Assembly: GCF_026341775.1 (NCBI RefSeq)
Contig: NZ_JAPEOB010000002.1
Location: 2,480,001 to 2,544,000, forward strand
Direction of reading: 5' to 3'
Length of the DNA stretch: 64,000 nt
Source of the DNA: Streptomyces sp. NBC_00654
GTDB taxonomy: Bacteria > Actinomycetota > Actinomycetes > Streptomycetales > Streptomycetaceae
Made by a program: the position numbers and the translations under genes. Shown here piece after piece: positions 35,629-45,213 of the stretch; the stretch's first letter is position 1; each line of letters begins with the position of its first letter. Under the pieces are notes generated by a model. The model did not search any database and had not been told where the DNA came from. It saw only the letters and a list, made by a program, of their open reading frames with translations.

Positions 35629-36698
35629 TCGGCACTCCTTCCGCTCACTGCCACCCGGGCGGCTTCCAGTTCGGCGGCGAGCAGTTCGATCAGCTCTCCG
35701 GCGGGCAGCTCGCGTGCCATCCGGTGTCCTTGCCCGGCCCACAGTGCCATGCCCTGGGCGTCGCCGGTCCGGGCCGCCGCCTTGCGCAGCCCGCTGGTCA
35801 CATAGTGCACCTGCGGGTAGGCGGCGGGGGCGTAGGGGCCGTGTTCGGTGATGAAGCGGTTGACCAGCCCGCGGGCGGGACGGCCGGAGAAGGCCCGGGT
35901 CAGGGCAGTCCGGACGAACAGCGGGTTGGTCAGGGACTGCTTGTGCACCGGATGTGCCCCGGACTCGGGGCAGATGAGGAAGGCCGTACCGAGCTGTGCC
36001 GCGTCCGCCCCGGCCGCGAGCGCCCCGGCGATCTGGGAGCCACGCATCATCCCGCCCGCCGCGATGACCGGCAACTGCACGGTCTCGCGGACCTGGGTGA
36101 CGAGGGAGAGCAGCCCGATGCCGGTGTTGTCGGCCTGCGGGTCGTCGCGGTGCGTGGACTGGTGTCCGCCCGCCTCGACGCCCTGGACGCAGAGGGCGTC
36201 GGCGCCCGCCCACTGGGCGCACTGCGCCTCCTCGGCGCTGGTGACCGTCACGATGGTGTATGTGCCCGCCTTGGCGAAGGCGTCCAGCGTGTCGCGGGTG
36301 GGGCAGCCGAAGGTGAAGGAGACCGCGGGGACCGGGTCCTCCAGGAGGATCGCGACCTTGGCCTCGTAGCCGTCGTCGCCGCTGGTGTCCGGGTCGCCGA
36401 GCGGGGTCTCGTACCAGAGGGCCTCACCGGCGAGCTGTTGGCAGTAGACCTCGACGGCGCTCGGATCGGCGAGCGCGGGCTGCGGCATGAAGAGGTTGAC
36501 GCCGAACGGCCGGCCGGTCAGCCTGCGGACGTGCTTGATCTCGTTGTACATGCCGTCCGTCGTCTTGTACCCGGCGGCGAGGAAGCCCAGCGCGCCGGCT
36601 TCGGCGACGGCGCCGACGAGCTCCGGGGACGAGACGCCGCCCGCCATCGGGGCCTGCACGATCGGATACCGGCAGAGATCGGTCAACTCGGAGGACAT
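35625..36698 (-). CDS. nitronate monooxygenase
   Basis: 357 residues of the FMN-dependent 2-nitropropane dioxygenase/NMO family, a TIM barrel with IVQAPMAGGVSSPELV at the start, FGVNLFMP, ALCVQGVEAGGHQSTHR with the catalytic-site His, and IAAGGMMRGSQIAGALAAGADAAQ for FMN phosphate. It oxidises alkyl nitronates such as propionate 3-nitronate, probably for detoxification. ATG 36698 chosen over ATG 36725 because it opens the conserved LCRYPIVQAPM region. Ends overlapping rsmE. Confidence 0.9.
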   Translation of the reverse strand: MSSELTDLCRYPIVQAPMAGGVSSPELVGAVAEAGALGFLAAGYKTTDGMYNEIKHVRRLTGRPFGVNLFMPQPALADPSAVEVYCQQLAGEALWYETPLGDPDTSGDDGYEAKVAILLEDPVPAVSFTFGCPTRDTLDAFAKAGTYTIVTVTSAEEAQCAQWAGADALCVQGVEAGGHQSTHRDDPQADNTGIGLLSLVTQVRETVQLPVIAAGGMMRGSQIAGALAAGADAAQLGTAFLICPESGAHPVHKQSLTNPLFVRTALTRAFSGRPARGLVNRFITEHGPYAPAAYPQVHYVTSGLRKAAARTGDAQGMALWAGQGHRMARELPAGELIELLAAELEAARVAVSGRSAE

Positions 36699-36774
36699 GA
36701 CCGCATCGTGCCATGTCCGGCGCACAGGGCCGAATCAGCCATGGGACAGCGTGACCGGTATACCGCTGTACGCC

Positions 36775-36809
36775 GCACCGCCCGCCGGTACAGGACCGGC
36801 GGGCGGTGC
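36775..36809 (-). terminator. dnaJ terminator
   Basis: GCACCGCCCGCCGGT (36775-36789) pairs exactly with ACCGGCGGGCGGTGC (36795-36809), 20 bases after the dnaJ stop. Confidence 0.9.
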
Positions 36810-36829
36810 GGTGACAGGGCAAGACCGGC

Positions 36830-37969
36830 TCAGCGGCCGTTGAAGGCGTCCTTCAGCCGGGAGAACAGCCCTTGCTGACCTGGCTGAAACTGGCCGGTCG
36901 GCCGCTCCTCGCCGCGCAGCTTCGCCAGTTCGCGCAGCAGCCGCTCCTGCTCCGGGTCCAGCTTGGACGGGGTCAGCACCTCGACGTGCACGATCAGATC
37001 GCCACGACCGCCGCCGCGCAGATGCGTGATGCCGCGCCCGTGCAGCGGAACCGACTGGCCGGACTGGGTGCCCGGCCTGATGTCGATCTCCTCCAGGCCG
37101 TCGAGCGTCTCCAGCGGCACCTTGGTGCCGAGCGAGGCCGCCGTCATGGGGATGGTGACCGTGCAGTGCAGATCGTCGCCGCGCCGCTGGAACACCGCGT
37201 GCGACAGCTCGTGGATCTCGACGTACAGATCCCCGGCCGGGCCGCCGCCGGGGCCGACCTCGCCCTCGCCCGCGAGCTGGATACGGGTGCCGTTGTCCAC
37301 GCCCGCGGGGATCTTCACCGTGAGCGTGCGCCGGGAGCGGATGCGGCCGTCACCGGCGCACTCCGGGCACGGCGTCGGCACGACCGTACCGAAGCCCTGG
37401 CACTGCGGGCAGGGCCGTGAGGTCATGACCTGGCCCAGGAAGGACCGGGTGACCTGGGACACCTCGCCGCGCCCTCGGCACATGTCACAGGTCTGCGCGG
37501 AGGTGCCGGGGGCCGCGCCCTCGCCGCTGCACGTCGTACAGACGACCGCCGTGTCGACCTGGATGTCCTTGGTGGTGCCGAAGGCCGCCTCGGAGAGGTC
37601 GATCTCCAGCCGGATCATCGCGTCCTGGCCGCGCCGGGTGCGCGAACGGGGGCCGCGCTGCGAGGCCGTGCCGAAGAACGCGTCCATGATGTCGGAGAAG
37701 TTGCCGAAGCCACCGGCTCCGAAACCGCCCGCGCCACCCGCGCCGCCGGAGGCGGACAGCGGGTCGCCGCCGAGGTCGTAGACCTGCTTCTTCTGCGGGT
37801 CCGACAACACCTCGTAGGCGGCGTTGATCTCCTTGAACCGCTCCTGGGTCTTCGGGTCCGGGTTGACATCCGGGTGCAGCTCGCGGGCGAGCCGCCGGAA
37901 TGCCTTCTTGATCTCGTCCTGAGATGCGTCGCGGCGCACGCCGAGTACGGCGTAGTAGTCCGTGGCCAC
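36830..37969 (-). CDS. dnaJ: chaperone DnaJ (type A; second hrcA-linked copy)
   Basis: 379 residues. J domain with HPD in [12 protein letters not shown], a Gly-rich linker ([17 protein letters not shown]), the four zinc CxxCxGxG motifs ([32 protein letters not shown]) and the C-terminal client-binding domain. It stimulates DnaK ATPase. GTG start is immediately after the hrcA stop (TAA GTG), so the pair is co-transcribed under CIRCE control. Streptomyces usually have another dnaJ in the dnaK operon; this is the one attached to hrcA. Confidence 0.95.
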   Translation of the reverse strand: MATDYYAVLGVRRDASQDEIKKAFRRLARELHPDVNPDPKTQERFKEINAAYEVLSDPQKKQVYDLGGDPLSASGGAGGAGGFGAGGFGNFSDIMDAFFGTASQRGPRSRTRRGQDAMIRLEIDLSEAAFGTTKDIQVDTAVVCTTCSGEGAAPGTSAQTCDMCRGRGEVSQVTRSFLGQVMTSRPCPQCQGFGTVVPTPCPECAGDGRIRSRRTLTVKIPAGVDNGTRIQLAGEGEVGPGGGPAGDLYVEIHELSHAVFQRRGDDLHCTVTIPMTAASLGTKVPLETLDGLEEIDIRPGTQSGQSVPLHGRGITHLRGGGRGDLIVHVEVLTPSKLDPEQERLLRELAKLRGEERPTGQFQPGQQGLFSRLKDAFNGR

Positions 37970-38986
37970 TTACGACTCCGCCAGGATCTGTCCGACGTAA
38001 CGTGCCACTGCGCGTACCGCTCCCATCGTTCCGGGGTAGTCCATGCGGGTCGGTCCGACCACGCCGAGTTTGGCGACTGCCTCGTCGCCCGAACCGTAGC
38101 CGACCGCGACGACGGACGTGGAGTTGAGGCCCTCGTGGGCGTTCTCGTGCCCGATACGTACGGTCATGCCCGAGTCCGTTGCCTCACCGAGCAGCTTCAG
38201 CAGGACCACCTGTTCCTCCAGTGCTTCCAGCACCGGCCGGATCATCACAGGGAAGTCGTGCCCGAAGCGGGTGAGGTTGGAGGTGCCACCGATCATCAGC
38301 CGCTCCTCCGTCTCCTCGACCAGTGTTTCGAGAAGGACGGAGAGCACCGTGGAGACGGTGGCCCGGTCCTCACTGTCGAAGGATTCCGGCAGCTCCTGCA
38401 CCAGCTGCGGGACGTCCGTGAAACGGCGTCCGACGACCCGGCTGTTGAGCCGGGCCCGCAGATCGGCGAGAGAGGTCTCGCCGAACGGCGCAGGGCAGTC
38501 GATCATACGCTGTTCGACCCGGCCGGTGTCGGTGATCAGCACCAGCATCAGCCGGGCGGGGGCCAGCGCGAGCAGCTCCACGTGCCGCACCGTCGAACGG
38601 GTCAGCGAGGGGTACTGCACCACGGCGACCTGCCGGGTCAGCTGCGCGAGCAGCCGTACGGTCCGGCCCACGACATCGTCGAGGTCGACCGCGCCGTCGA
38701 GGAAATTCTGGATGGCCCGGCGCTCCGGCGAGGAGAGCGGCTTGACGCCCGCGAGCCGGTCGACGAAGAGCCGGTAGCCCTTGTCCGTCGGGATGCGCCC
38801 CGCACTGGTGTGCGGCTGGGCGATGAAGCCCTCGTCCTCCAGCACCGCCATGTCGTTGCGGACGGTGGCCGGGGAGACCCCCAGCTTGTGCCGTTCCGTG
38901 AGCGCCTTGGAGCCGACGGGCTCCTCGGTGCCGACATAGTCCTGGACGATGGCGCGCAGCACTTCGAGTCTGCGTTCGCTGAGCAT
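37970..38986 (-). CDS. hrcA: heat-inducible repressor HrcA
   Basis: 338 residues. N-terminal winged helix ([35 protein letters not shown]) that binds CIRCE; the IVG/GAF-like domain follows. It represses groE-type and its own operon and is inactivated when GroEL is titrated by misfolded proteins. ATG 38986 has GGAGGT at good distance. A CIRCE operator lies just upstream (39023-39049). Confidence 0.95.
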   Translation of the reverse strand: MLSERRLEVLRAIVQDYVGTEEPVGSKALTERHKLGVSPATVRNDMAVLEDEGFIAQPHTSAGRIPTDKGYRLFVDRLAGVKPLSSPERRAIQNFLDGAVDLDDVVGRTVRLLAQLTRQVAVVQYPSLTRSTVRHVELLALAPARLMLVLITDTGRVEQRMIDCPAPFGETSLADLRARLNSRVVGRRFTDVPQLVQELPESFDSEDRATVSTVLSVLLETLVEETEERLMIGGTSNLTRFGHDFPVMIRPVLEALEEQVVLLKLLGEATDSGMTVRIGHENAHEGLNSTSVVAVGYGSGDEAVAKLGVVGPTRMDYPGTMGAVRAVARYVGQILAES

Positions 38987-39022
38987 CGCGCACACCTCCA
39001 GCTGTCGTCTCCGGTGTCTGCC

Positions 39023-39049
39023 TGGCACTCTGTGCGTTCGAGTGCCAGC
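39023..39049 (-). promoter_or_regulatory. CIRCE operator
   Basis: CTGGCACTC-N9-GAGTGCCAG, exact 9-base arms with the canonical 9-base spacer (39023-39031 and 39041-39049), starting 37 bases upstream of the hrcA ATG. The arms keep the GCACTC/GAGTGC core of CIRCE. HrcA binding here gives autoregulation. Confidence 0.88.
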
Positions 39050-39150
39050 AATCCCCCCGGCCAGTGTACGGGGGCGGGGTGCCCCCCAGGCAAGGGCGAC
39101 CGGCCACGCTACCCCGGGACCGCGCAGGTCGTTGCCGATAGCGTCGCCGT

Positions 39151-39882
39151 ATGGACGTCTCTTGGGAAGAGTTCGGCTGGGAGCGGTTGGGCCACGGAGT
39201 GGGCCGGCGGCGGCTCCCGGGGTGGGATGCGACGGTCGCGCTGGTGGCCGGAGCGGACGGCGCGCTGCTCTACGACACCGGGTCGACGCTGCGCGAGGGG
39301 GTGGAGCTGCGGAACCAGGCGGAGGGGTTGCTCGGGCGGAGAGTGACACATGTCGCACTGAGCCACCCCCATTTCGATCATGTGCTGGGCACCGCGGTGT
39401 TCGCCGGGGCCGAGGTGTACGGATCGGCCGGCCTCGCCGCTCTCCTGGCGCGCGGGGCGGAGGAGCTGTGCGCCTCCGCCGTACGCCACGGAGTGCCCGA
39501 GGAGGAGGCCGCGCAGGCGGTGGACGTCCTGGTGGCCCCGCGCCACGAGGTGTGCGGGGAGTGGACGCTCGACCTCGGCGGCGGGCGGCAGGTCCTGCTG
39601 GCCGACGCCGGACCGGGACACACCGGCCACGATCTGGCGGCGCTGGTGCCGGGCGCGGGCGGGGAGCGGGCCGTGGTGCTCTGCGGTGATCTGGTCGAGG
39701 AGTCCGGCGAACCGCAGGCGGGCCGGGACGCGGTCACCTCCCGCTGGCCCGCCGCGCTGGACAGGCTGCTGGCGCTCGGCGGCGAGGACGCGCTGTACGT
39801 ACCGGGGCACGGGGCGGTGGTGGACGCGGCGTTCGTACGGGCGCAGCGGGACCGGCTGGCGGAGCGCTTCGGCGTGTCGTGA
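39151..39882 (+). CDS. metallo-beta-lactamase-fold hydrolase
   Basis: 243 residues. Metal motif [10 protein letters not shown] (~71-80), [19 protein letters not shown] and a terminal VPGHGAVVD give the four-site MBL pattern. Small, probably a general hydrolase (glyoxalase-II/hydrolase type); substrate unknown. It diverges from hrcA with only 100 bases between CIRCE and its start. Its stop codon overlaps a possible GTG of the next gene. Confidence 0.85.
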   Translation: MDVSWEEFGWERLGHGVGRRRLPGWDATVALVAGADGALLYDTGSTLREGVELRNQAEGLLGRRVTHVALSHPHFDHVLGTAVFAGAEVYGSAGLAALLARGAEELCASAVRHGVPEEEAAQAVDVLVAPRHEVCGEWTLDLGGGRQVLLADAGPGHTGHDLAALVPGAGGERAVVLCGDLVEESGEPQAGRDAVTSRWPAALDRLLALGGEDALYVPGHGAVVDAAFVRAQRDRLAERFGVS

Positions 39883-39923
39883 GGGACCCCCGGGGCGGGC
39901 CCGGCCGGCCTTATCGTCGTGCC

Positions 39924-40742
39924 ATGCGCAGCTACCAGCCGGACCTGACCCCGCCGTGGAAGAAGTCCGCCCCCGCCCCGGAGGTCCCCGCCGAGCCCGA
40001 TCTGGTCGTGGAGGAGGTCTCCACCGGTTTCTGCGGTGCCGTGATCCGCTGCGAGAAGACGGCCCAGGGCCCCACGGTCACCCTGGAGGACCGCTTCGGC
40101 AAGCACCGGGTGTTCCCGATGGAGCCGCGCGGCTTCCTGCTGGAGGGCCGGGTGGTCACGCTCGTACGCCCGTCGGCGGCCGGTCCCGTCCGGCCCGCGC
40201 GTACGGCCTCCGGCTCGGTGGCGGTGCCGGGGGCGCGGGCGCGGGTGGCGCGCGCCGGGCGGATCTATGTGGAGGGCCGGCACGACGCGGAGCTGGTCGA
40301 GCGGGTGTGGGGCGACGACCTCCGGATCGAGGGCGTGGTGGTCGAGTATCTGGAGGGCGTCGACGACCTCCCGGCGATCGTGCGCGCGTTCTCGCCGGGT
40401 CCTGATGCCCGGCTGGGGGTGCTGGTGGACCATCTGGTGCCGGGCTCCAAGGAGTCCCGGATCGCCGGTCAGGTGTCGGACGCCGATGTGCTGGTGGTGG
40501 GCCACCCGTACATCGACGTCTGGGAGGCGGTGAAGCCTTCCTCGGTGGGAATCTCCGGCTGGCCGGTGGTGCCGCGCGGACAGGACTGGAAGACGGGGGT
40601 GTGCCGGTCTCTGGGCTGGCCGGAGAACACCGGTGCGGCCTGGCAGCACATCCTCTCCAAGGTGCACTCCTATCGGGATCTTGAGCCACAACTCCTGGGC
40701 CGCGTAGAGGAATTGATCGATTTCGTCACCCTTCCGGCCTGA
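39924..40742 (+). CDS. DUF3097 family protein
   Basis: 272 residues of a conserved actinobacterial family of unknown function. Recognisable blocks: MRSYQPDLTPPWKK at the start, FCGAVIRCEKTAQGPTVTLE, RIYVEGRHDAELVERVWGDD, LVDHLVPGSKESRI and VVGHPYIDVWEAVKP. The EGRHDAEL segment resembles the Toprim metal motif E-x-x-x-D-x and LVDHLVPGS the second acidic motif, so a Toprim-like nuclease or primase fold is possible (inference). ATG 39924 matches the family start. Confidence 0.85.
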   Translation: MRSYQPDLTPPWKKSAPAPEVPAEPDLVVEEVSTGFCGAVIRCEKTAQGPTVTLEDRFGKHRVFPMEPRGFLLEGRVVTLVRPSAAGPVRPARTASGSVAVPGARARVARAGRIYVEGRHDAELVERVWGDDLRIEGVVVEYLEGVDDLPAIVRAFSPGPDARLGVLVDHLVPGSKESRIAGQVSDADVLVVGHPYIDVWEAVKPSSVGISGWPVVPRGQDWKTGVCRSLGWPENTGAAWQHILSKVHSYRDLEPQLLGRVEELIDFVTLPA

Positions 40743-40863
40743 TGCGCCGAGGTTGTTGACGAGGATCCGATACCGATCCCGGTGAACACCTGCGGCGCAT
40801 GAGTACCGTCGGCTATTGAGGAGAGAAGAGGGGCACGGCGGGCGACGGGGAGGCACGGGGGCT

Positions 40864-43767
40864 ATGACGCGCGAGGTCTGGCAGGGCAGTGCGGAGAACG
40901 AGGCGGCCTCCGCCGTCTTCCACCTGATGCAGCACCTCATCGACCAGTACAAGGTCAACCGGCCGGTGATGCCGCTGGTGGTCGCCCAGGCGGCCGACGC
41001 CGATGTCGGGCCCGAGACCGACGACCGGGTCGAGCAGATCGTGCGCCAGATCCACGAGGCCAACGCGCTGCGCAGGGTCCCCGTGCGGCTGCTCGACGGC
41101 GACTCCTCGAAGGCGTACGAGGCCGCGCTCGACATGGTGCGCACACTGACCGAGGAACCGTGGGAGACCCGGAAGAACTCGCAGTACAAGCCCTTCTCCT
41201 TCCCCCGCTCACGCCTCCTCGGCGCCATCGAGCAGGCCACCGCGACGGTCATCTCCCAGCCCGGCGGCGGCTCGGCGCGCGGGCGCGAGGAGAGGATTCT
41301 GGAGCAGCTGGGCCAGCTGCGCTGGCGGACCGGCCGGCCGCGGAGCAACGACCCGTGGTACTCCCTGCGGACCTCGGTCCGGCCGGAGACGTTCGCGGGC
41401 GCCGCCTTCATCGCGGCGCTCACCGGGGTGCTCGGCGAGATCAGCTGGCTGCTGACCGCCGTGGTGGCGGCCGCCTCGCTGCTCGGTCTGGCGGTCGTAC
41501 GGCTGCTGAGCAACGCCGCCCCGCCGCTGCTGTGGCTGCGCCGGGCCAGCCGGTGGTTCGCGACCACGTCCTCGCTGGCCGCGTCCAGTACGGGGCACCC
41601 GTCGGACGGCTGGTCGCGCCTCTCGCCCAGCGGCTCCTGGCGGGTGATCCGGGCACGGGCGGCGGCGGTCGCCGAGCGGGTGGCCGACGCGCACCAGGAC
41701 GACCATCACCCGGGCGTCGAGCACGCGCGCCAGTTCCATCTGGAGCTGCGGGTCCAGGCGCTGCTGGAGGACCTGCTGCACAACTACCGGCCGCACACGC
41801 TGGACTGGCGGCGCAGCAAGCGCACGGTCCCGCCGGTGGTGTTCCTGCCCAGGGCCACCCATGACAACGGCGGCATCCTGCTGATCAACGCGATCAACAA
41901 CGTACGTTCACGGCGCAGCGAGGTGGACCCGCTGCTTCTGCTGGCCTCCCTGCCGGCCGCCCAGATCATGCGGCACACACCGCCGCTGCCGCCGGAGCAG
42001 CCCCCGGCGAACAGCGCCGCGGGTTCCGCGGCGGCACGGGCCCGTTACGACCGCTGGGTCGACACACTGAGCCTGGGCCAGTCCCCCGTCGCCGCCGCGA
42101 CGCTCGCCTGGGTGCTCCGGCTGCCGCTGTCCACGGCCAAGCTGACCCATGAGCACGCGCACGCGGAACTCGTCACCTGCCGGGTCGGCCGGACCTGGGC
42201 ATGGTGGCTGATGTCGCGGACGGCGGTGGTGTTCGTCCTCGTGGGCAGTCTGCTGGGGACCTTCCTGTGGAGCGTGCACTGGCAGAACGAGTACTGCCAC
42301 GGACCGCTGACCGACCGCAACACGGATGCGATCTGGAGCGGATCCGGGGACGACAGGGAGTGCGTCGGGGTGGCCACGTCCCCCGAGGTGCTCTTCGCCC
42401 GGGGCAACGGCCTGGGGCTGAGCGGGGTGGGCAAGGGCATCACCTTCGAGCGGATCGAGCGGGCGATCCGCGAGGAGAACGCCGACATCGGGCCGGGTGA
42501 GAACTTCGTGACCGCCGTCTACGCGGGTCCGCTCACCGCGAGGAACGGCGACGAGAGCCTCACCCGCAAGGGACTTGAGGAGCTCACCGGCGTCTATCTC
42601 CTCCAGCACGCCGTGAACAAGACGGTACGGGGGCCCGTCAAACTGCGGGTCCTCACGGCCAACGGCGGCCAGGACATGCTCCGCCAGATGACCGCGGTGA
42701 AGAAGATCGTCGAGGTGGCCGAGCGGGACCCGAGCGTCGTGGGCGTGGTCGGCTTCGGCCGCAACACCCAGGAGAGCGACACCGCCACCGAGATACTCAG
42801 GACCGCCGGGCTCGCGCTGGTCGACACCACCAATTCGAGCAGCGATCTGCCCCTCACCCACCCGAACTACTTCGGGCTCGCCGCGACCGACGAGGAACAG
42901 GCGTACGCGCTGGGCCTGGTCGCCCGGCAGATCGCCGACAGGCTCAGGAAGAAGAAGCTCACCCCGCACGCACTCGTCCTGTCCCGGGCCCTGCGCAACG
43001 GCGACAAGGACAGGTACACGGCCGAACAGCGCGATGCCGGCCGGAAGATGCTCAAGAAGGCCGGCTTCGACGTCGGCGACGACGTCACGTACAAGATCTC
43101 CGACGGCGCCGGCCTCAACGGCCCGGTGACCAGTCTGTGCGAGCAGAAACCGGTACCGGACGCCCTGTACTTCGCCGGACGCGTCGAGGACGTCCCGAAC
43201 CTGATGAAGGGCCTCTCGGAGACCACGGGCTGCTCCGGCAAACCCATGACGGTGTTCACGGGCGACGACCTGACGAAGGGCACCTTCGAGGACAGCACGG
43301 CAATCGCCAGGAACGTCACGCTCTACCACAGCTCGCTGGCCCCGCTGGACAAGGGCGGCAACCCCGGGTTCTACGGCGATGCCCGCAGGTCGCTCGGCGC
43401 CCTGCACCCCGACAAGGAACTGAAGGCGCTGCCGGCGGGCACGCCCGCGCACGACGACGAGCTGTTCGCCAGCGGGCAGACCATCATGGCCTACAGTGCG
43501 ACGGCCGCCCTGTACAACGCCGCCGCCCGCGGTGACACCCGCAGGAGCGCCGCGGAGACCTGGGCCACGCTGCACACGGTCGAACTCAACAACATGCCCA
43601 CCGGGACGATCACCTTCAGCAGGGACAAGGCCTCCGTCTCCGAGAACATGCACGGCCTCAACATCATCAAGGTGGTCCGCCCCGGGCCGGACGCCGTGCG
43701 GACCGTGCTGTGCGGCAAGGCGGCGGGTATGCCGAAGGCCCTGACGGCGCAGGACTGCAAGCCGTAG
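40864..43767 (+). CDS. large receptor-like protein: cytosolic domain, membrane segments, periplasmic-binding-protein ectodomain
   Basis: 967 residues, not matched to a named family. Residues 1-~175 and ~215-445 are soluble with no signal peptide. Hydrophobic segments lie at ~177-213 (FAGAAFIAALTGVLGEISWL and LLTAVVAAASLLGLAVV) and ~446-470 (WWLMSRTAVVFVLVGSLLGT). The C-terminal ~490 residues look like a type-1 periplasmic binding fold (VVGVVGFGRNTQESDTATEI, LALVDTTNSSSDLPL, YFGLAATDEEQAYALGLVARQ, ALYFAGRVEDVPNLM), as in branched-chain amino acid receptors. This suggests ligand sensing outside and an unknown output inside. ATG 40864 with GGAGG ~10 bases up. The gene stands alone between DUF3097 and hemW. 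Confidence 0.82.
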   Translation: MTREVWQGSAENEAASAVFHLMQHLIDQYKVNRPVMPLVVAQAADADVGPETDDRVEQIVRQIHEANALRRVPVRLLDGDSSKAYEAALDMVRTLTEEPWETRKNSQYKPFSFPRSRLLGAIEQATATVISQPGGGSARGREERILEQLGQLRWRTGRPRSNDPWYSLRTSVRPETFAGAAFIAALTGVLGEISWLLTAVVAAASLLGLAVVRLLSNAAPPLLWLRRASRWFATTSSLAASSTGHPSDGWSRLSPSGSWRVIRARAAAVAERVADAHQDDHHPGVEHARQFHLELRVQALLEDLLHNYRPHTLDWRRSKRTVPPVVFLPRATHDNGGILLINAINNVRSRRSEVDPLLLLASLPAAQIMRHTPPLPPEQPPANSAAGSAAARARYDRWVDTLSLGQSPVAAATLAWVLRLPLSTAKLTHEHAHAELVTCRVGRTWAWWLMSRTAVVFVLVGSLLGTFLWSVHWQNEYCHGPLTDRNTDAIWSGSGDDRECVGVATSPEVLFARGNGLGLSGVGKGITFERIERAIREENADIGPGENFVTAVYAGPLTARNGDESLTRKGLEELTGVYLLQHAVNKTVRGPVKLRVLTANGGQDMLRQMTAVKKIVEVAERDPSVVGVVGFGRNTQESDTATEILRTAGLALVDTTNSSSDLPLTHPNYFGLAATDEEQAYALGLVARQIADRLRKKKLTPHALVLSRALRNGDKDRYTAEQRDAGRKMLKKAGFDVGDDVTYKISDGAGLNGPVTSLCEQKPVPDALYFAGRVEDVPNLMKGLSETTGCSGKPMTVFTGDDLTKGTFEDSTAIARNVTLYHSSLAPLDKGGNPGFYGDARRSLGALHPDKELKALPAGTPAHDDELFASGQTIMAYSATAALYNAAARGDTRRSAAETWATLHTVELNNMPTGTITFSRDKASVSENMHGLNIIKVVRPGPDAVRTVLCGKAAGMPKALTAQDCKP

Positions 43768-43803
43768 GGGCGGCTTCCGGGGGAGCGTGGGGCGTGGGGG
43801 GCC

Positions 43804-45036
43804 TCAGTCCACCAGGTCCCGCACCACCGCGTCGGCGAGCAGCCGCCCGCGCAGGGTGAGGACCGCGCGCCCCTCCTCGTACGGGCCGGTCTCCAGCAGC
43901 CCGTCCGAGAGCGCCCGGCGCGAGGCCGCGAGGCCGTCCGGCCTCAGCAGCGACAGCGGGCAGCCCTCGCGCAGCCGCAGTTCCAGCAGGATCCGCTCGA
44001 CCCGGCGGTCCTCGTCGGCGAGGATCTCGCGCCCGGCCCCGGGTGAGCGGCCCTCGGCCAGGGCCTGTGCGTACGCCCCCGGGTGCTTCACGTTCCACCA
44101 GCGCACGCCGCCCACGTGGCTGTGCGCGCCCGGCCCGGCGCCCCACCAGTCGGCGCCGCGCCAGTACAGCTCGTTGTGCAGGCAGCGGCCTTCGGGCGTC
44201 CGGGCCCAGTTGGACACCTCGTACCAGGAGAAGCCCGCGGCGGCCATCGCCTCGTCCGCGATCAGGTACCGGTCGGCGTGCGCGTCGTCGTCGGTCATCG
44301 GGATCTCGCCGCGCCGGATGCGCCGGGCGAGCTGGGTGCCCTCCTCGACGATCAGGGCATAGGCCGACACATGGTCGGGGCCCGCGCCGATGGCCGCGTC
44401 CAGGGAGGCCCGCCAGTCGTCGTCGGACTCGCCGGGGGTGCCGTAGATCAGATCGAGATTGACATGGTCGAAGCCCGCCGCCCTGGCCTCGGCCACACAG
44501 GCCTCGGGGCGCCCGGGGGTGTGCGTACGGTCCAGGATCTTCAGGACGTGCTGCCGGGCACTCTGCATGCCGAAGGAGACCCGGTTGAAGCCGCCCTCCC
44601 GCAGCTCGGCCAGGTAGGCCGGGCCGACGGACTCCGGGTTGGCCTCGGTGGTGATCTCGGCGTCGTCCGCGAGCCCGAACTCGTCACGGATCGCCGCCAG
44701 CATCCGTACGAGATCGGCGGCGGGCAGCAACGTGGGGGTGCCGCCGCCGACGAAGACGGTCCGCACCGGCCGGGGGTCGTCGCCCAGGACCTTGCGGGCC
44801 TGGCGGACCTCCTCGATCAGGTGCGTGGCGTAGTTGTCGCGGGAGGCCAGGGCTCCGCCGGAGCCGCGCAGCTCGGTGGCGGTGTAGGTGTTGAAATCGC
44901 AGTAGCCGCAGCGGGTGGCGCAGTAGGGCACATGCAGGTAGAAGCCGAGCGGGCGGCCGGCGGCGCCTTCCAGGGCGTGGCGGGGCAGCGCCCCGTCGTC
45001 GGGCACGGGCTCACCATCGGGCAGTACGGAAGGCAT
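43804..45036 (-). CDS. hemW: radical SAM protein HemW
   Basis: 410 residues. The iron-sulfur motif VPYCATRCGYCDFNTY (CxxxCxxC) is near residue 45, followed by TVFVGGGTPTLLPAADL and the NLDLIYGTPGES of the coproporphyrinogen oxidase-like family. Current work on HemW describes it as a haem chaperone rather than the oxidase. Three possible starts lie close together (GTG 45051, ATG 45045, ATG 45036). ATG 45036 is used as the most common family start. Confidence 0.9.
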   Translation of the reverse strand: MPSVLPDGEPVPDDGALPRHALEGAAGRPLGFYLHVPYCATRCGYCDFNTYTATELRGSGGALASRDNYATHLIEEVRQARKVLGDDPRPVRTVFVGGGTPTLLPAADLVRMLAAIRDEFGLADDAEITTEANPESVGPAYLAELREGGFNRVSFGMQSARQHVLKILDRTHTPGRPEACVAEARAAGFDHVNLDLIYGTPGESDDDWRASLDAAIGAGPDHVSAYALIVEEGTQLARRIRRGEIPMTDDDAHADRYLIADEAMAAAGFSWYEVSNWARTPEGRCLHNELYWRGADWWGAGPGAHSHVGGVRWWNVKHPGAYAQALAEGRSPGAGREILADEDRRVERILLELRLREGCPLSLLRPDGLAASRRALSDGLLETGPYEEGRAVLTLRGRLLADAVVRDLVD

Positions 45037-45051
45037 ACCGTCCATTGTCAC

Positions 45052-45213
45052 TCGCCGCCGGACCGACCCCGACCGGCTGCCCCGAGCGGCCGCCCCGACC
45101 GGACGCCCCGAGCGGCCGCCGTCCGGTGCGGGGCCGGCGGGCGCGGTCGGGGGTTCGGGCCGGGGGTTCGGGCCGGGGGCCGGCGGGCAGGCCGGGTGGC
45201 GCCCGGGCCGTCC
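45052..45213. repeat. GCCCCGAGCGGCCGCC and GGGGGTTCGGGCC repeats
   Basis: A GC-rich gap between hemW and the phosphatase gene stop codon containing two copies of each unit. No gene is supported. Confidence 0.5.
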
